Below, one piece after another: positions 1 through 11,050 of a DNA stretch of 64,000 nucleotides (its first letter is position 1; each line of letters begins with the position of its first letter). Made by a program: the position numbers and the translations under genes. Location: the NCBI RefSeq assembly GCF_000003815.2, contig NC_049991.1:17704580-17768579 (forward strand). The letters are read 5' to 3'. Origin of the DNA: Branchiostoma floridae. Lineage: Eukaryota > Chordata > Leptocardii > Amphioxiformes > Branchiostomatidae. The notes under the pieces were generated by a model. It worked only from the letters and a program-made list of their open reading frames with translations, did no database searches and was not told where the DNA came from.

Positions 1-616
1 AAAACAGCCCCATTCGGGAACTTTTGTTGACCCTAGCGAAATAGAACAAAACAGCAAAGCCTCCCCCTTTTTGGCCAAAAGCTAGTCTTGAACAGTGATG
101 CACAAAATAAACTCTGTGTTTCTAAAAAGGCATATGGCCATGGCAACTTCTATATAGAAATAACAAGGCTATAGGCGTATAGTGAGGCTTTTTGCTCCTT
201 TTCCCCCCTGAATGTCAAACCTTGCACCATTGTTTTGCATACAAGTATGATTGACATACGCGTTTAACACCAATAGAAAACGTATTTACAAGCACAGGCC
301 AAGAACAGTGATGCATATGAAGACTATCGGGTATGTACATAGCCTTCATACCAGGCTGTTTAGGTCTTTTTTTCGTCTTTTTCTGCCTCATAATACACTT
401 TTGCTGCCCTCTTCTTTTTGTACTAGACCGGCAGTACAAGCGACCCAGTACAAAAGTACCAAAAGAAAGGACGGCAAAAGTGTACTATAAGATTAAAAAA
501 AAGATAAAAAAGGCCCAGAGAGCCTGCTATGGAGGCTAGCATGTACATCTGGTTAGGTATCACATTGATAAGTTAGATATACCTTTACTTTTTCTTTACG
601 TCTGGCTTTTTTTCAG
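1..616. other. No gene recognised; upstream of Ly6-like exon
   Basis: AT-rich sequence with only short overlapping reading frames and no family resemblance. It should hold an intron, and possibly earlier exons, of the Ly6-like gene whose penultimate exon starts at 617. I could not place a signal-peptide exon or the first cysteines of the domain here. Confidence 0.5.
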
Positions 617-2441
617 TCCTTGCTGATTGAGCTAAGCTGGCTAAGACTCATCGAGAGAAGATGTGCGAACTCCACACTCTGCGAAACGATACAGAATTCC
701 TCGAGCACGAGTAGGTATCTCAGTTCCTAGCACTGGTCTTGTATTCCGTTTTGATATTTTCACCAGCAAGTAGACCTCCAAAAAACCTAAACCTAAAATC
801 ACAGAACCCATTAATCATTAAAGACGTGGGACTTTTCTTCAGCCACTGCCTCCAAAGAAGAAGTCAAACCTCTCAGTAAAGAATTTAGAGTCATGCATAT
901 AAATAGCTGTATAGAATTGACACGTGTTGCTTTTTACCGTTTGTGCCCTTGCAATTAGCCTACGGGCATGGATTTGCAAATAAAGAAATTAGAATTGAAA
1001 ATTAATTTAAATCGTGGCGTCGTGTGTGATGTAACTGTGGGACCGTGTAGCGCAGTGGCAGTTTCTTCGGCCCGTGACCGAGAGGTTGCGGGTTCGAATC
1101 CGCCTGCTGTGTTACCGATCTTGTGCCCTTGGGAAAGGCACTTTACACGACTTTCCTCACTTCACTCAAGTGAAAATGAGTACCCAGCTTCGGCTCGGGC
1201 CGTCCTTCGGATAGGACGTTAAATGGAAGCCCCGTGTTTGGGGAGAGCAACACCCCAAGCACGGTAAAGAACCCGCCACATGTGCGACATCCACCCGAGC
1301 GGATCAAACCATTCCGGCCAAATATAGGGGTAGGGAATCTCCCGAGCAGCCCTCGTAACCCCTGCTTCGCCTATTGGGTCAGTTAGTCCTCACTCATAGT
1401 GAGCAATTGGGCTGGTCTCAATCATGATGTTTCTGACCTAGCGAAGAGATTCTGTTAAAGTTCCAATCATGTAACCCGTAACCTTGAGTGGCTTTCATGG
1501 CCTTGTTACGTGGTGACCATTGAGTAAAAAAAAAAAAAAACTGGTAGAGCGTTCGGCTCAGGAGTCAGAGGTCCCGAGTTCGATACCCCTCGTGGCTCCG
1601 ACGTTGTGCCTTTGGGAAAGGCACTTCACGCGGCCTTCCTCACTTCACTCAAGTATAAATGGGTACCTGACTTCGGTCGGGAAGGTAAAAGAAAAAGACT
1701 TTACCTTCTGTCAGCACGTAGTACTGTGTAAGATAACAAATCACTTCACCAATATGATACAGTCTGAAATTGGGCAACTCCTATTATGTAAATATGGAGT
1801 TTCTTTTATGATTTGCTTTAATTGCAACATACCAAGACGAAATAAATGTAGCAAAGAGTGTTACTATGGTAAAATAAACTGCGTATGACAGAGATATAAT
1901 AAACAGGAAAAACATGTAGACAGGAAAGAGATCTTTTTATCAACTTTTACAGCTGAGGTACTGTAGATAAGAAAATGTAATGTTTCATGTTTAAATCCTT
2001 GTTTTGTTATTCTTGCCAATTGCAGCTGGCTCACAGTGTTGCGCACAGGATCTCTGCAACGACGGGTTGGTACCTACAACCCTTGCCCCAACCACTACAA
2101 CCAGGCCAACCACGGTTGTAACAACAATAACAACAACTGTACCAACACCGACACCAACCACCGTCACAACGACCACAACAAACCCAACAACAAACGCTCC
2201 GACAGACGACAGATATGTTATTTACATCGTGGTGATAGGCGTCCTGGCTGGCCTTCTTGTCATCGTGACGATCGTCGCTGTTTGCTTCTGTGTGAAGTAC
2301 AGGAAAACTGTCAACAAACCAAACCCTGTAATACAGGTGCGGGAGTACGAACCGGCTAATAACAACCAAAATATTGACACGAGCTTCTCAGACATCAAGA
2401 GCACGAAGTTTGATTACGCATATCGTCCTTACATGCCGTAG
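617..2441 (+). CDS. Ly6/uPAR (three-finger) membrane protein, last two exons, 5' partial
   Basis: Two exons join in frame: 617-710 (acceptor tttcag, donor gtaggt, ends in phase 1) and 2026-2441 (acceptor ttgcag, enters in phase 1). Together they read RCANSTLCETI...TGSQCCAQDLCND, the cysteine pattern closing a Ly6/uPAR three-finger domain (C-x5-C, then CC-x3-D-x-C-N). A Thr/Pro-rich stalk of about 45 residues follows, probably O-glycosylated, then a hydrophobic helix (IYIVVIGVLAGLLVIVTIVA), a basic stop-transfer KYRK and a cytoplasmic tail of about 50 residues ending YRPYMP. Most family members are GPI-anchored, so a transmembrane helix and tail are less usual. Exon 617-710 is too short to stand out as an ORF; matching phase and the combined cysteine pattern support it. 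The N-terminal half lies upstream and was not found. Ligand unknown. Confidence 0.75.
711..1038. other. Intron of Ly6-like gene, 5' part
   Basis: Follows the gtaggt donor of the 617-710 exon. AT-rich, no coding signal; it runs into the SINE cluster that fills the middle of this intron. Confidence 0.5.
1039..1541 (+). mobile_element. tRNA-derived SINE with poly(A) tail
   Basis: The head is tRNA-like: an A-box-like GTGTAGCGCAGTGGC and a B box in GGTTCGAATCC. A conserved body follows (TTGTGCCCTTGGGAAAGGCA, then a TTTCCTCACTTCACTCAAGTG block), and the element ends in an A run at about 1525-1540. The same body recurs at 1541-1690, 17822-17945, 55590-55830 (minus) and 62987-63399, so this is a dispersed family. 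It lies in the intron of the Ly6-like gene. Confidence 0.8.
1541..1690 (+). mobile_element. Second tRNA-derived SINE, 5'-truncated
   Basis: Starts directly after the A tail of the preceding SINE, at the A box (CTGGTAGAGCGTTCGGCTC), with B box GAGTTCGATACC and then the same TTGTGCC-TTGGGAAAGGCAC body. The head differs from the first SINE and matches the one at 17822, so two tRNA-head subfamilies share one body. The first bases of the tRNA head are missing. Confidence 0.7.
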
Positions 2442-3214
2442 CTGAACGTGAGGAAATAGAACATTGGTTGGTAAAGTTATGTCCGATGAAAATAGATTAA
2501 ATCTAGAATACAACAACTCGCTACCTTAAGTTTGTACATAACAAAAAGCATTTTGAGATGACATCGTTGGTCAAAAATCTAATATAGCGAAAAAGAATAT
2601 ATTAATTAATGCATCAGAGAACATCATGAAAGAAATTAGACAAGTGGAGTGGACTACTGTAAGTCTGGGTAACCGGTCCAACGTCATGATCATGTAAACA
2701 GTTTCAAGACAGTCAAGTCAAAAGAGCACACAGTTCGCCTCTACCAGGCTCCATAGGTCGCTGGGAAAGTAGTAGAATTGGCTAAATAAGACAAAATGTC
2801 AGAAAACACGCCAGAGGAGCTAGATGGTTGAGGAGTACAGTTTGCGACCTGTGGAGGCTACACACTGTACTAGTGCGCTCACATTCACAGTTCTGGTTAT
2901 CTCGCATTTAGTTCGCCGTTGTTTTGTTATGCAAAGCTCAATGTAAATAATACATTCCTTTCTAAAAGGCATGGATGTGAGAAGACTAAATTTTATGGAG
3001 GACATCGTTATTACATGCTTGCTGTGCACATATGAGTATTACCGACCAAGGCCTTGATGTGGAATTCTGTCGTAATTGGGTTATTTCCCATGTACAAACT
3101 TATTTTGTTTAACTGTATGTAGCTGACATGCGTTGTGGTATTGTTATATAAAGTATCCTCTCATACAGCCTGAGTTCTGTTTTAAGGCACTTTACCACTT
3201 CCTATAAGTGTAAC
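2442..3214. other. 3' flank of Ly6-like gene
   Basis: Presumed 3' UTR and intergenic DNA. No canonical AATAAA was seen close to the stop; an ATTAAA near 2492 is a weak candidate. No other coding signal. Confidence 0.4.
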
Positions 3215-3392
3215 TACAGCAGAAGCCAGTTAATTGCACAACGGATTATCGCATACTTCTGTTAATTGCACGGAATCCCCAAATACCCTGATGGTGCGGT
3301 GCAGCTGGATAACTTCGCTTTGTTGCACCACGCGGATAATTTCACGGCTTATGCTGGCAAATGGGGTGTGCAATTAAACGGCTACTACTGTA
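3215..3392. mobile_element. Short inverted-repeat element (Tc1/mariner-like MITE)
   Basis: The left end TACAGCAGAAGCCAGTTAAT and the reverse complement of the right end, TACAGTAGTAGCCGTTTAAT, match over about 25 bp and continue into TTGCAC. Each end is bounded by TA, the target of Tc1/mariner/pogo transposases. At about 178 bp with no ORF, it is a non-autonomous element. Confidence 0.65.
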
Positions 3393-6300
3393 TAAGCATA
3401 TCTGAATACATTAATGTATATCTTTAGATATGACAACTCTCACAATACAAAAATATGTAAAATTAAAAGATATAAGATTAGAAGCTTGACCTCTGACCTC
3501 CACTCCATCTTTGACGTTTTCGGTTTGACCTTGGAACGTTGTTTACGACTTTGAAATTAAGGAGATTTTATCTGATGAAAGCTCCTTGGTGAAATGGACA
3601 CTGATTTTGGTTTGACGCCTAGGTTTTCATGTGATCTACTGTATGTTGTCCACTGGTGTCTGACTGAATGTAACACATTGTCTGTATTGTCTACCCACCC
3701 GTTTTGAGATGAATAAATAGATATATGAATAAATAAATCTCAATCTTCCATTTGCTAAACAGCTATGGCTCCGACTAAATGTACACGAAGAAAAGAAGGT
3801 CAAACACAAATTCAGGTCCACAACATATGATTTATTTTCATCTTTTTAGTCGTGAAATCAGTTCATTGAGCCTATACATAGTAGAAATGATCTAATACAT
3901 AACATGAATATTCCATTGCCCTTATGATACATGTTTATCTCGAGTCGGTCAGCAATAAGGCTTTTTTTTTACAAAACATACATGCAGAAACACAGTGTTC
4001 AAGTGGGTTGAGCTTATATAACCAGCAATACTGGACAGAATGTACAACACAAGGTAGAATATGCGCAAAACTAGTATAATGTTACATCCAAGAATGGATT
4101 CAGTCAATCAAGCTACTGCTGATATTGTTCATGTGTTTAAAATGTAAACTATGGTAAAATTTATATGATACTACTAAAGACATAAAACTCTTATTATGGA
4201 AAACAATTAAATCGTTAAAGTCAATAAATAAATAGATGAATTATGAAAAAACTATAGCACAATAAGATCAATCTGAGTTATCTTTTTTTGCAAATACTTA
4301 TCGTATATATCTTTCTATATTTCTCATGCATTTTGATAAACTGACTATAACTGAACCCTAACAATCCTACATTTTCTTCATAACCAAGAAGCGAGAAGAA
4401 GGACAGTACATCCTGAGGAGCTCAATAAGTATATACACAATGTCTTGCAGTGCATTAAGTATTTCAAACTCCAAACACGAGTCACCAGTTCAATGGGGGT
4501 TTGCTCTTAGCTTGCGAATTATGTTCATATGTCAACCAAAAGGAGGATTGCTAAATCTGCCTGTGGTCAGAAGACCATGAACTGTGATATGTCAGAGCCT
4601 CAGTATAACAAGAATAAATCTCCTGTGGACAAATGTAGACTAAAGTACGCCAGCTGGTCTTGTAGGCGAACGTTCGAATTTCCTGCTACCGTCTTCTGAC
4701 AAGTTTTAAATCGCGAATGTCAGCAGATAGACAACAGATCTTCACAAGTTCAATGACGTAGCCACGACCTAAGCCTGGCCTACTAGTATATGTCGTGGTA
4801 TCAAGCAGTCTTTAATGATGCCATGTTTAGTCCCCTTGTGTCCACTCTTGACAGAAGTACCAAATATATAGTGCAAACTGGTCATCAGTTGAGAAATATG
4901 ACTCATCCCAACCGCAGGTGCCAGATGCAGCGAAATCTGACAATGTCATGAGCACATATGGTGTATTCACTGGTTATGTCAACCGTCGTTTTCTTGTATG
5001 TTTGCATAGTACATTGAAAATGTTTTAACTGGAAAGTTTGGAGCTGGTAGGTTTTCTGTGTCGCAGACCAAGGCACACACGTCACTGTCTTCCACAAGTG
5101 TGTTAATGGCTTTAAGGGGTGTGGTCGCTTTGGATTATATTTCCAGACCAGATTTTCCGGAGGCGATTTTGTTATTCACAATAGATCAGCTCACACCAGT
5201 GATTATTGAGCGCCCCGGGTCGGACGAAAGTTAAACTGCACATTTGATATCACCATAAGCGTCTGTACTGCTGTGGTTTGCCCTCAATATGACGTCATTT
5301 TACCCTTTTCTCTCCGACAGTTCGAGGCCTAACAGTCAAGATCTTTTTGAAGATCTTTACTAACATCGCTCAACGAATGTAAGTTTGTTCCCCATTGAAC
5401 TGGCCACTGCATGCCAATCTACTACTTTTACTTTTACCAAGCAATAGAATTTGATTAGAAATTCTAAACATTAGAACGCGGGTGCGTGTCCATAAAAGTT
5501 ACAAACAACATTTGACGCAACAACATAAGATAAAACTTAGTTCAAATTCATTAAAACTCTTTTGTGACTTGTGTCATACTTCGTTTTTTAATGTAGTTTC
5601 TAGTTCTTGCACAAGCTCTGAGCATGGTAAGCCCATCAGACCAACAGTCTATAATCGCTACCCCCATAAATAAAGTACACTTGCAGACACTAAAATATTG
5701 CTGAAAGACTATCCCATTTTACCCCACATGTCTGATACCCAATCCAGCCCACCCTCCCTCCAGAGAAAATAAAAACAGATTCTTCAAGTAAAATTAGATA
5801 CTGTCGCATTTTGCCCAGCTTGTCCGTTACTCAACCCATCCAATCTCCCCTCCAGAAGAAGAAAAACAAAATTGTTCCGATGAAATGAACGTTTTTCTTC
5901 CTTCAGGAGGGTCAAATAAGGCTACTCAAGCCTTCAGGAGGGTCAAATAGTCCAGTGACCATTGGAAGATCTGACCCGCGAGTGGGCACGAGCACGTGTG
6001 GTTAATAAAGAAATATAACGTTAGCCTCAGTTCGTAATTGAATGAGGTGGCAGGAAAGCAGGGCAATGCTGCCGGACTGTTTAAATTTGAAAAAGCCACA
6101 CCGGTCGCTTCATAGTGCATTGAGTTTTCTACACTATGTTTTTCATCCTGGCAGCCAGCCAGCTAGTACACCACTGCGGTACCAAATGTCTTATTGCAAT
6201 AGGACAGAATATATATGATATACTTCAACTTTTTAGTTGCAGCAGTAAACAATGTTGCAAAATATCTGTACCAAAATTTCTGTTACCAATTCCTGTTAGA

Positions 6301-6926
6301 ACGAAATGGAGCTGTAATTTCTGTCGGCAACTTTTAATTAGTAAGAATAGAATGCAGTATTTTAGAAATCAGAGGTCCACGACCTCATACCTTTGCCAAA
6401 TGAGGGCGTATTTATAAGACGTATCATTGATAAATGTACATACAATCATCATTTGCATAAATGCATTAGTTAATGATCTACTCAAATAACACTGGTTTTT
6501 CGGATCATGAAAGCTGTATTGTAGCAAAAGGAGGATGCTTATTGTAGCATTTTAATCACTTATGCAAATGAGGATCTTTGCATGATTCAAAGTCCAAAGA
6601 GCTTCACCTTTATTTTAATCAACGATCACTTAAATTAATTGACGTTAAAGAACGTACCTTTCGTTGGTAAAACAAATGGCACATGATGCAAATAAGCTTC
6701 TGATTATTTAGCATGTATAGTTTTCCCTCACATTTATGAGGATCTGTCAAACCCTTTTTGGATTATTCTCTTTCAAAGTCGCAAGCAAAACAAGCAAAAT
6801 TGGCTCCAGCAGTTTAAAAAAAAAAGTTCTAACGTTAAGTGTAGGTAAAACAGTAATTTCTGTACCCTGAAATGGAAAAGTAAATGGTTAGAGAATTCAG
6901 GTGATAGGAAGCATGGTGGTGGGTTG
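3393..6926. other. Intergenic, no gene recognised
   Basis: About 3.5 kb of AT-rich DNA between the Ly6-like gene and the LRR gene. Only short unconvincing frames occur. A TTTATT at 6609-6614 (AATAAA on the minus strand) could be the poly(A) signal of the LRR gene, about 415 bp past its stop. Confidence 0.5.
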
Positions 6927-7028
6927 CTACGGTTTGTCGCCGGTTCCCTCTCCTGAAGAGATCTCCCATGGCCAGTAGGTGTTAGGTATTGTGAGGGGGA
7001 AAGACTCACCCTGTGGTGTATTACTGGG
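6927..7028 (-). other. Repeat unit left beyond the stop of the LRR gene
   Basis: Past the TGA at 7029-7031 the frame stays open for 33 codons and encodes one more degenerate tail unit containing PNTYWPWEIS, ending at TAG 6927-6929. Other units have GAG GGA CCC where this one has GAG TGA CCC. The present stop is therefore best read as a single G-to-T change in a former glycine codon, leaving the last unit untranslated. Confidence 0.7.
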
Positions 7029-8395
7029 TCACTCACCAGGGATCGCCCATGGCCAGTAGGTGTTAGGTAGTGTGAGGGGGAAAGACTCACCCTGTGGTGT
7101 ATTACTGGGTCCCTCACCAGGGACCGCCCATGGCCAGTAGGTGTTTGGTAGTGTGAGGGGGAAAGACTCACCCTGTGGTGTATTACTGGGTCCCTCACCA
7201 GGGATCGCCCATGGCCAGTAGGTGTTAGGTAGTGTGAGTGGGAAAGACTCACCTTGTGGTGTATTACTGGGTCCCTCCCCAATCTCCCATGGCCAGTAGG
7301 TGTTAGGCAGTGTGGAAAGGGACGAGCGCCATGGTGTGTTACTAGGTCCCTCCCCAATCTCCCATGGCCAGTAGGTGTTAGGTGGTGTGACCAGGGGGAG
7401 GGACGCACGCCGTGGTGTGTTACGGGTTCCCTCCCCTGCAGATATCTCCCATGGCCAGTAGGTGTTAGGCAATGTGAGGGGGAGAGAGACACGTCGTGGT
7501 GTGTTACGAGCTCTCTCTCCTGTAGAGATCTCCCATGGCCAGTAGGTGTTAGGCAGTGTGGAAAGGGAGGAGCGCCGTGGTGTGTTACGCGCACCCTGCC
7601 CTGTCACCTCCCATGGCCAGTAGGTGTTAGGCAGTGTGGAAAGGGACGAGCGCCGTGGTGTGTTACTGGGTCCGTCCCCAATCTCCCATGGCCAGTAGGT
7701 GTTAGGCAGTGTGGCAAGGGACGAGCGCCGTGGTGTGTTACGGGTTCCCTCCCCTGCAGAGATCTCCCATGGCCAGTAGGTGTTAGGCAGTGTGGAAAGG
7801 GACGAGCGCCGTGGTGTGTTACTAGGTCCATCCCCAATCTCCCATGGCCAGTAGGTGTTAGGTGGTGTGACCAGGGGGAGGGACGCACGTCGTGGTGTGT
7901 TACGAGTTCTCTCTCCTGTAGAGATCTCCCATGGCCAGTAGGTGTTAGGCAGTGTGGAAAGGGACGAGCGCCGTGGTGTGTTTCTAGGTCCCTCCCCAAT
8001 CTCCCATGGCCAGTAGGTGTCAGGTGGTGTGACCAGGGGGAGAGAGACACGTCGTGGTGTGTTACGAGTTCTCTCTCCTGTAGAGATCTCCCATGGCCAG
8101 TAGGTGTTAGGCAGTGTGGAAAGGGACGAGCGCCGTGGTGTGTTACTGGGTCCGTCTCCAATCTCCCATGGCCAGTAAGTGTTAGGCAGTTTGGCAAGGG
8201 ACGAGCGCCGTGGTATGTTACGCGCACCCTGCCCTGTCATCTCCCATGGCCAGTACGTGTTGGGCAGTGTGACGAGGGGGAGGGACGCACGCCGTGGAGT
8301 GATACGGGTTCCATCTCCGGAGATCTCCCAAGGCCAGTAAGTGTTAGGCAGTGTGGCAAGGGACGAGCGCCGTGGTATGTGATGCTCTGCAGCAT
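6945..8395 (-). repeat. Coding minisatellite of the LRR tail
   Basis: About 18 tandem copies of a 72-84 bp unit built on CCAACACCTACTGGCCATGG (minus strand). The period is always a multiple of three, so the array expands and contracts in frame. Two unit types alternate over much of the array: one with a Ser-Thr-Leu core, the other with Pro-Leu-Val-Thr. This suggests two-unit duplications. Alternative frames on both strands are also open across it. Confidence 0.9.
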
Positions 8396-10580
8396 CAGCA
8401 TAGAAAGGCATGGGCCCGCTCTCGTCATCCGGGATCTCGCTGTAGGTATGCCGAGGGGCCGACAGAGGGCGCTGTGCAGCGGTGTTGCGATCTGCAGTCT
8501 CCCAGGATATGCGCGGGAGAGCAGGCAGGGGGCGCTGTGCAGCTGCTATGCGATCTGGGATCAGACTGTAAGTGGGTTCAATGGACATGAGAACAGCCGG
8601 CAATGACCTGCAGGATGTCGCATCGTCTGGTGCGCCCTTGCGTGTGCATGATACTGCAGGGAGAGACGAAGACCGCACCAAGTCGGAGATGTCGTCATCT
8701 GGAATCTCCCAGTATGTGTGGGGCAGACCAGGCAAAGGCCTGTGGGCAGCAGCTATATCATCTGGGATCCCGCTGTAAGCAGGTTCGATGGAATGCAGAA
8801 CAGCGGGCAATGACCTACAGGAGGCTGCGTCATCCGACGCCATCTTGCTTGAGCATGCAGGGAGGGAAGCCGACCTCAGCAAGCCGGGGAAGGCAACGCC
8901 AGGTGGGATGGTCCAGACGTGCGCATCGTCGCTCTCATCCTCGGTGTTTAGCCCTGGTGAGCTTGACATCCATGCCAACACAGCAAGGGACGAAACGACC
9001 AGACTGAGCACAGCCGAGACGACGACTGGGATGACAACATGATCTGTTGCTGGAGGCATCTCTGATCCAGTTGTGGTACTCATCCGCAGTGTGGAGTTGT
9101 CTCCCGGTTCTGAGGATGTGTAATGTGTCAGTCTGCTGGACTCAGTATCTGTTCTGTAAGGGGTTGGTGTTGTGTGTGTGTGCCCCTGGACCTGTGGAGC
9201 GGTGAAGAACAACTCAGTGTGTTCATCTTTGGTGAGCAGAATGCAGGTGATGTTTTGTGTATTGTCGCGGAAGGTGTTTGTGGGGGTGGCATGCCTTTGG
9301 TTGTATCCAGGTTCATAAGTGGTGAGTGTGGTCGTGTCTTTTGTCTGAGAAAATGACATGGCAACACCTTCAAAGCTTGCATTGCCTTCGGTCATTGAAG
9401 CCAGTCGGAAGATTGAGCTTCCCACCGGACCCACTGTAATGCCGCTAGCGTATTCCCAAACCTCCATGCATTGCTCAAGTGTGTTGGGGACCAGTTTGTC
9501 AGCCTGAGAGCCGTCAGTAGCCAAGACAACTACGGGAGCCTGGATAGAAATCATTCTAAGAGATCTATCGAAAACTCCGCATGAATTGCCAGGGGTGACT
9601 CCCACCATGTTTAAAGGCACGTTATTTGATGAAGCAAACATCCACCCAAACGAGAAGCCATAAGCATTGTGCCTGACACAGAAGATGAGCTTGGGCACCC
9701 AAACGACCATTGTTACTGACCCTCTGTAAACATTGGTTACCTGATATAGGCTCCACATCATTCCATGAGGCCTGGCATCATGGACAGATGACAACACGTC
9801 ACTGCTGATGCTAAGCCTTGCCAGTGAACTCTGCCCCAGAAGCACCTCTCCATCCAAACATGACAGACCAGTACTGGTCAGGTCTAACAGGGTCAGCTGC
9901 AGGTGTTTGAATGACCCTGGAGATATGCTGTTGATTGCATTGGACCCCAGGAATAAGATCTTTATACCTTTCAGCCGAAAGAGCCAGGCAGGATCCACAA
10001 CTTGCAGCAGGTTGTTTTCCAGATCCAAGAGATACAGATGTGTCAGGCGCACGAATGCACCTGGCTCTATCTGCTTGATGTTGTTGTTGGACAATACCAG
10101 CTGAAAGAGCTTCTCCAAGCCAGTGGACCAGGCACGCTTCACGCTTGTCAATCTGTTAGAATCTAAGGACAGCTTGAAGAGAATGGAAAACCCAGCGAAG
10201 GTGTTGTTCTCCACATCGGTGATCTCTGCATCTATCAAAGCCAAACTGCGGACCACGGAGTGCTCGAGCGGTGCCAGGCTCTCAGCCGACAGGACATGGA
10301 ATGGGTATCCTCTTACTGCAACACCTTCCGCCTTGGCAAGAAAAGGGAAAGGCCCCCCTGAGGCGACACTCTCATTCTGGACCTTACACATGGCACATGC
10401 GTATTTCCAAGACACTGTAGTGGCCATCATTCCCGAATGTGCTTTGACAGGCACACACTCTTGCCATCCACCTGCCTTACAAGAAGGAAAACCCGGGCCA
10501 CTGGAAGCTGCACAGGCAGCTGGCAAGAGAATCAAGCACAACATGGCTGCGATCGGCTTCACACCACCGCTCACATACAT
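7029..10580 (-). CDS. LRR transmembrane receptor with 17-unit cytoplasmic repeat tail
   Basis: One uninterrupted 1183-residue frame. Signal peptide about 1-25; cysteine-bearing N-cap about 34-65; four or five leucine-rich repeats about 105-235; an unrecognised ectodomain to about 450; a Thr/Ser-rich stalk about 460-510; a transmembrane helix about 514-538 (VVIPVVVSAVLSLVVSSLAV). The proximal tail carries RPLPGLP, RPLPALP, YWEIPDD and YSEIPDD. RPLPxLP fits the class I SH3-ligand consensus and Y-x-E-I fits Src-type SH2 ligands once phosphorylated. From about 736 to the end come 17 tandem units of 24-28 residues, typified by TPRRSSLSTLPNTYWPWEI. The RRSSL core fits basophilic-kinase sites; the last three units have TPQGESFPL instead. 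Intronless LRR genes are common in lancelets. The role as a signalling receptor is inferred and the ligand unknown. A strong donor-like CAG|GTAAGTGA lies about 50 nt before the ATG. Confidence 0.85.
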   Translation of the reverse strand: MYVSGGVKPIAAMLCLILLPAACAASSGPGFPSCKAGGWQECVPVKAHSGMMATTVSWKYACAMCKVQNESVASGGPFPFLAKAEGVAVRGYPFHVLSAESLAPLEHSVVRSLALIDAEITDVENNTFAGFSILFKLSLDSNRLTSVKRAWSTGLEKLFQLVLSNNNIKQIEPGAFVRLTHLYLLDLENNLLQVVDPAWLFRLKGIKILFLGSNAINSISPGSFKHLQLTLLDLTSTGLSCLDGEVLLGQSSLARLSISSDVLSSVHDARPHGMMWSLYQVTNVYRGSVTMVVWVPKLIFCVRHNAYGFSFGWMFASSNNVPLNMVGVTPGNSCGVFDRSLRMISIQAPVVVLATDGSQADKLVPNTLEQCMEVWEYASGITVGPVGSSIFRLASMTEGNASFEGVAMSFSQTKDTTTLTTYEPGYNQRHATPTNTFRDNTQNITCILLTKDEHTELFFTAPQVQGHTHTTPTPYRTDTESSRLTHYTSSEPGDNSTLRMSTTTGSEMPPATDHVVIPVVVSAVLSLVVSSLAVLAWMSSSPGLNTEDESDDAHVWTIPPGVAFPGLLRSASLPACSSKMASDDAASCRSLPAVLHSIEPAYSGIPDDIAAAHRPLPGLPHTYWEIPDDDISDLVRSSSLPAVSCTRKGAPDDATSCRSLPAVLMSIEPTYSLIPDRIAAAQRPLPALPRISWETADRNTAAQRPLSAPRHTYSEIPDDESGPMPFYADAAEHHIPRRSSLATLPNTYWPWEISGDGTRITPRRASLPLVTLPNTYWPWEMTGQGARNIPRRSSLAKLPNTYWPWEIGDGPSNTPRRSSLSTLPNTYWPWEISTGERTRNTPRRVSLPLVTPPDTYWPWEIGEGPRNTPRRSSLSTLPNTYWPWEISTGERTRNTPRRASLPLVTPPNTYWPWEIGDGPSNTPRRSSLSTLPNTYWPWEISAGEGTRNTPRRSSLATLPNTYWPWEIGDGPSNTPRRSSLSTLPNTYWPWEVTGQGARNTPRRSSLSTLPNTYWPWEISTGERARNTPRRVSLPLTLPNTYWPWEISAGEGTRNTPRRASLPLVTPPNTYWPWEIGEGPSNTPWRSSLSTLPNTYWPWEIGEGPSNTPQGESFPLTLPNTYWPWAIPGEGPSNTPQGESFPLTLPNTYWPWAVPGEGPSNTPQGESFPLTLPNTYWPWAIPGE

Positions 10581-11050
10581 TCCGTCTATCCGTATCGAAA
10601 CCTTTCAGCCCAAAAACTATTCGTCACTTACCTGCCGTTTATCTGCTTAGTCAGCAAATCTGCCAGCATCAGTGACGAGCTATCGATCAGACGAGCGCTT
10701 CTTTCCTGCGTTTTTACGATGATTCTCGGTACTAAACAGGCTTTTTCCACCGCCGGCTGCGGTGCGTCCGTACGTACACTATCTATTTCCCAGACTAATA
10801 AAATCTTATCCAGACTAATAAAATTTTATTATTACTATGTTTTATGCATATATAGTACTAGGAAGGATGCGATTGGCGTATTAGGGGTTGTTATTGAGTT
10901 GCGCAGAACCATGCTCCTTGCTGTACTTCATTAAATGTTATGTTTATTTTTTATGCATTTACGTCATTGGGAGGGAATTCGGAATACGATTGACGTATTA
11001 AGGGTTGTTCTTTAAGACGAGTTGCGCAGAATCATGCCTTCCGATATTCA
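10581..11050 (-). promoter_or_regulatory. Upstream region of LRR gene with a tandem duplication
   Basis: The 5' flank of the LRR gene. A block of about 118 bp is repeated: GCGATTGGCGTATTAGGGGT near 10868 recurs as ACGATTGACGTATTAAGGGT near 10986, each followed by GAGTTGCGCAGAA. Both copies contain ATTGNCGTATTA. Promoter function is inferred from position only. Confidence 0.4.
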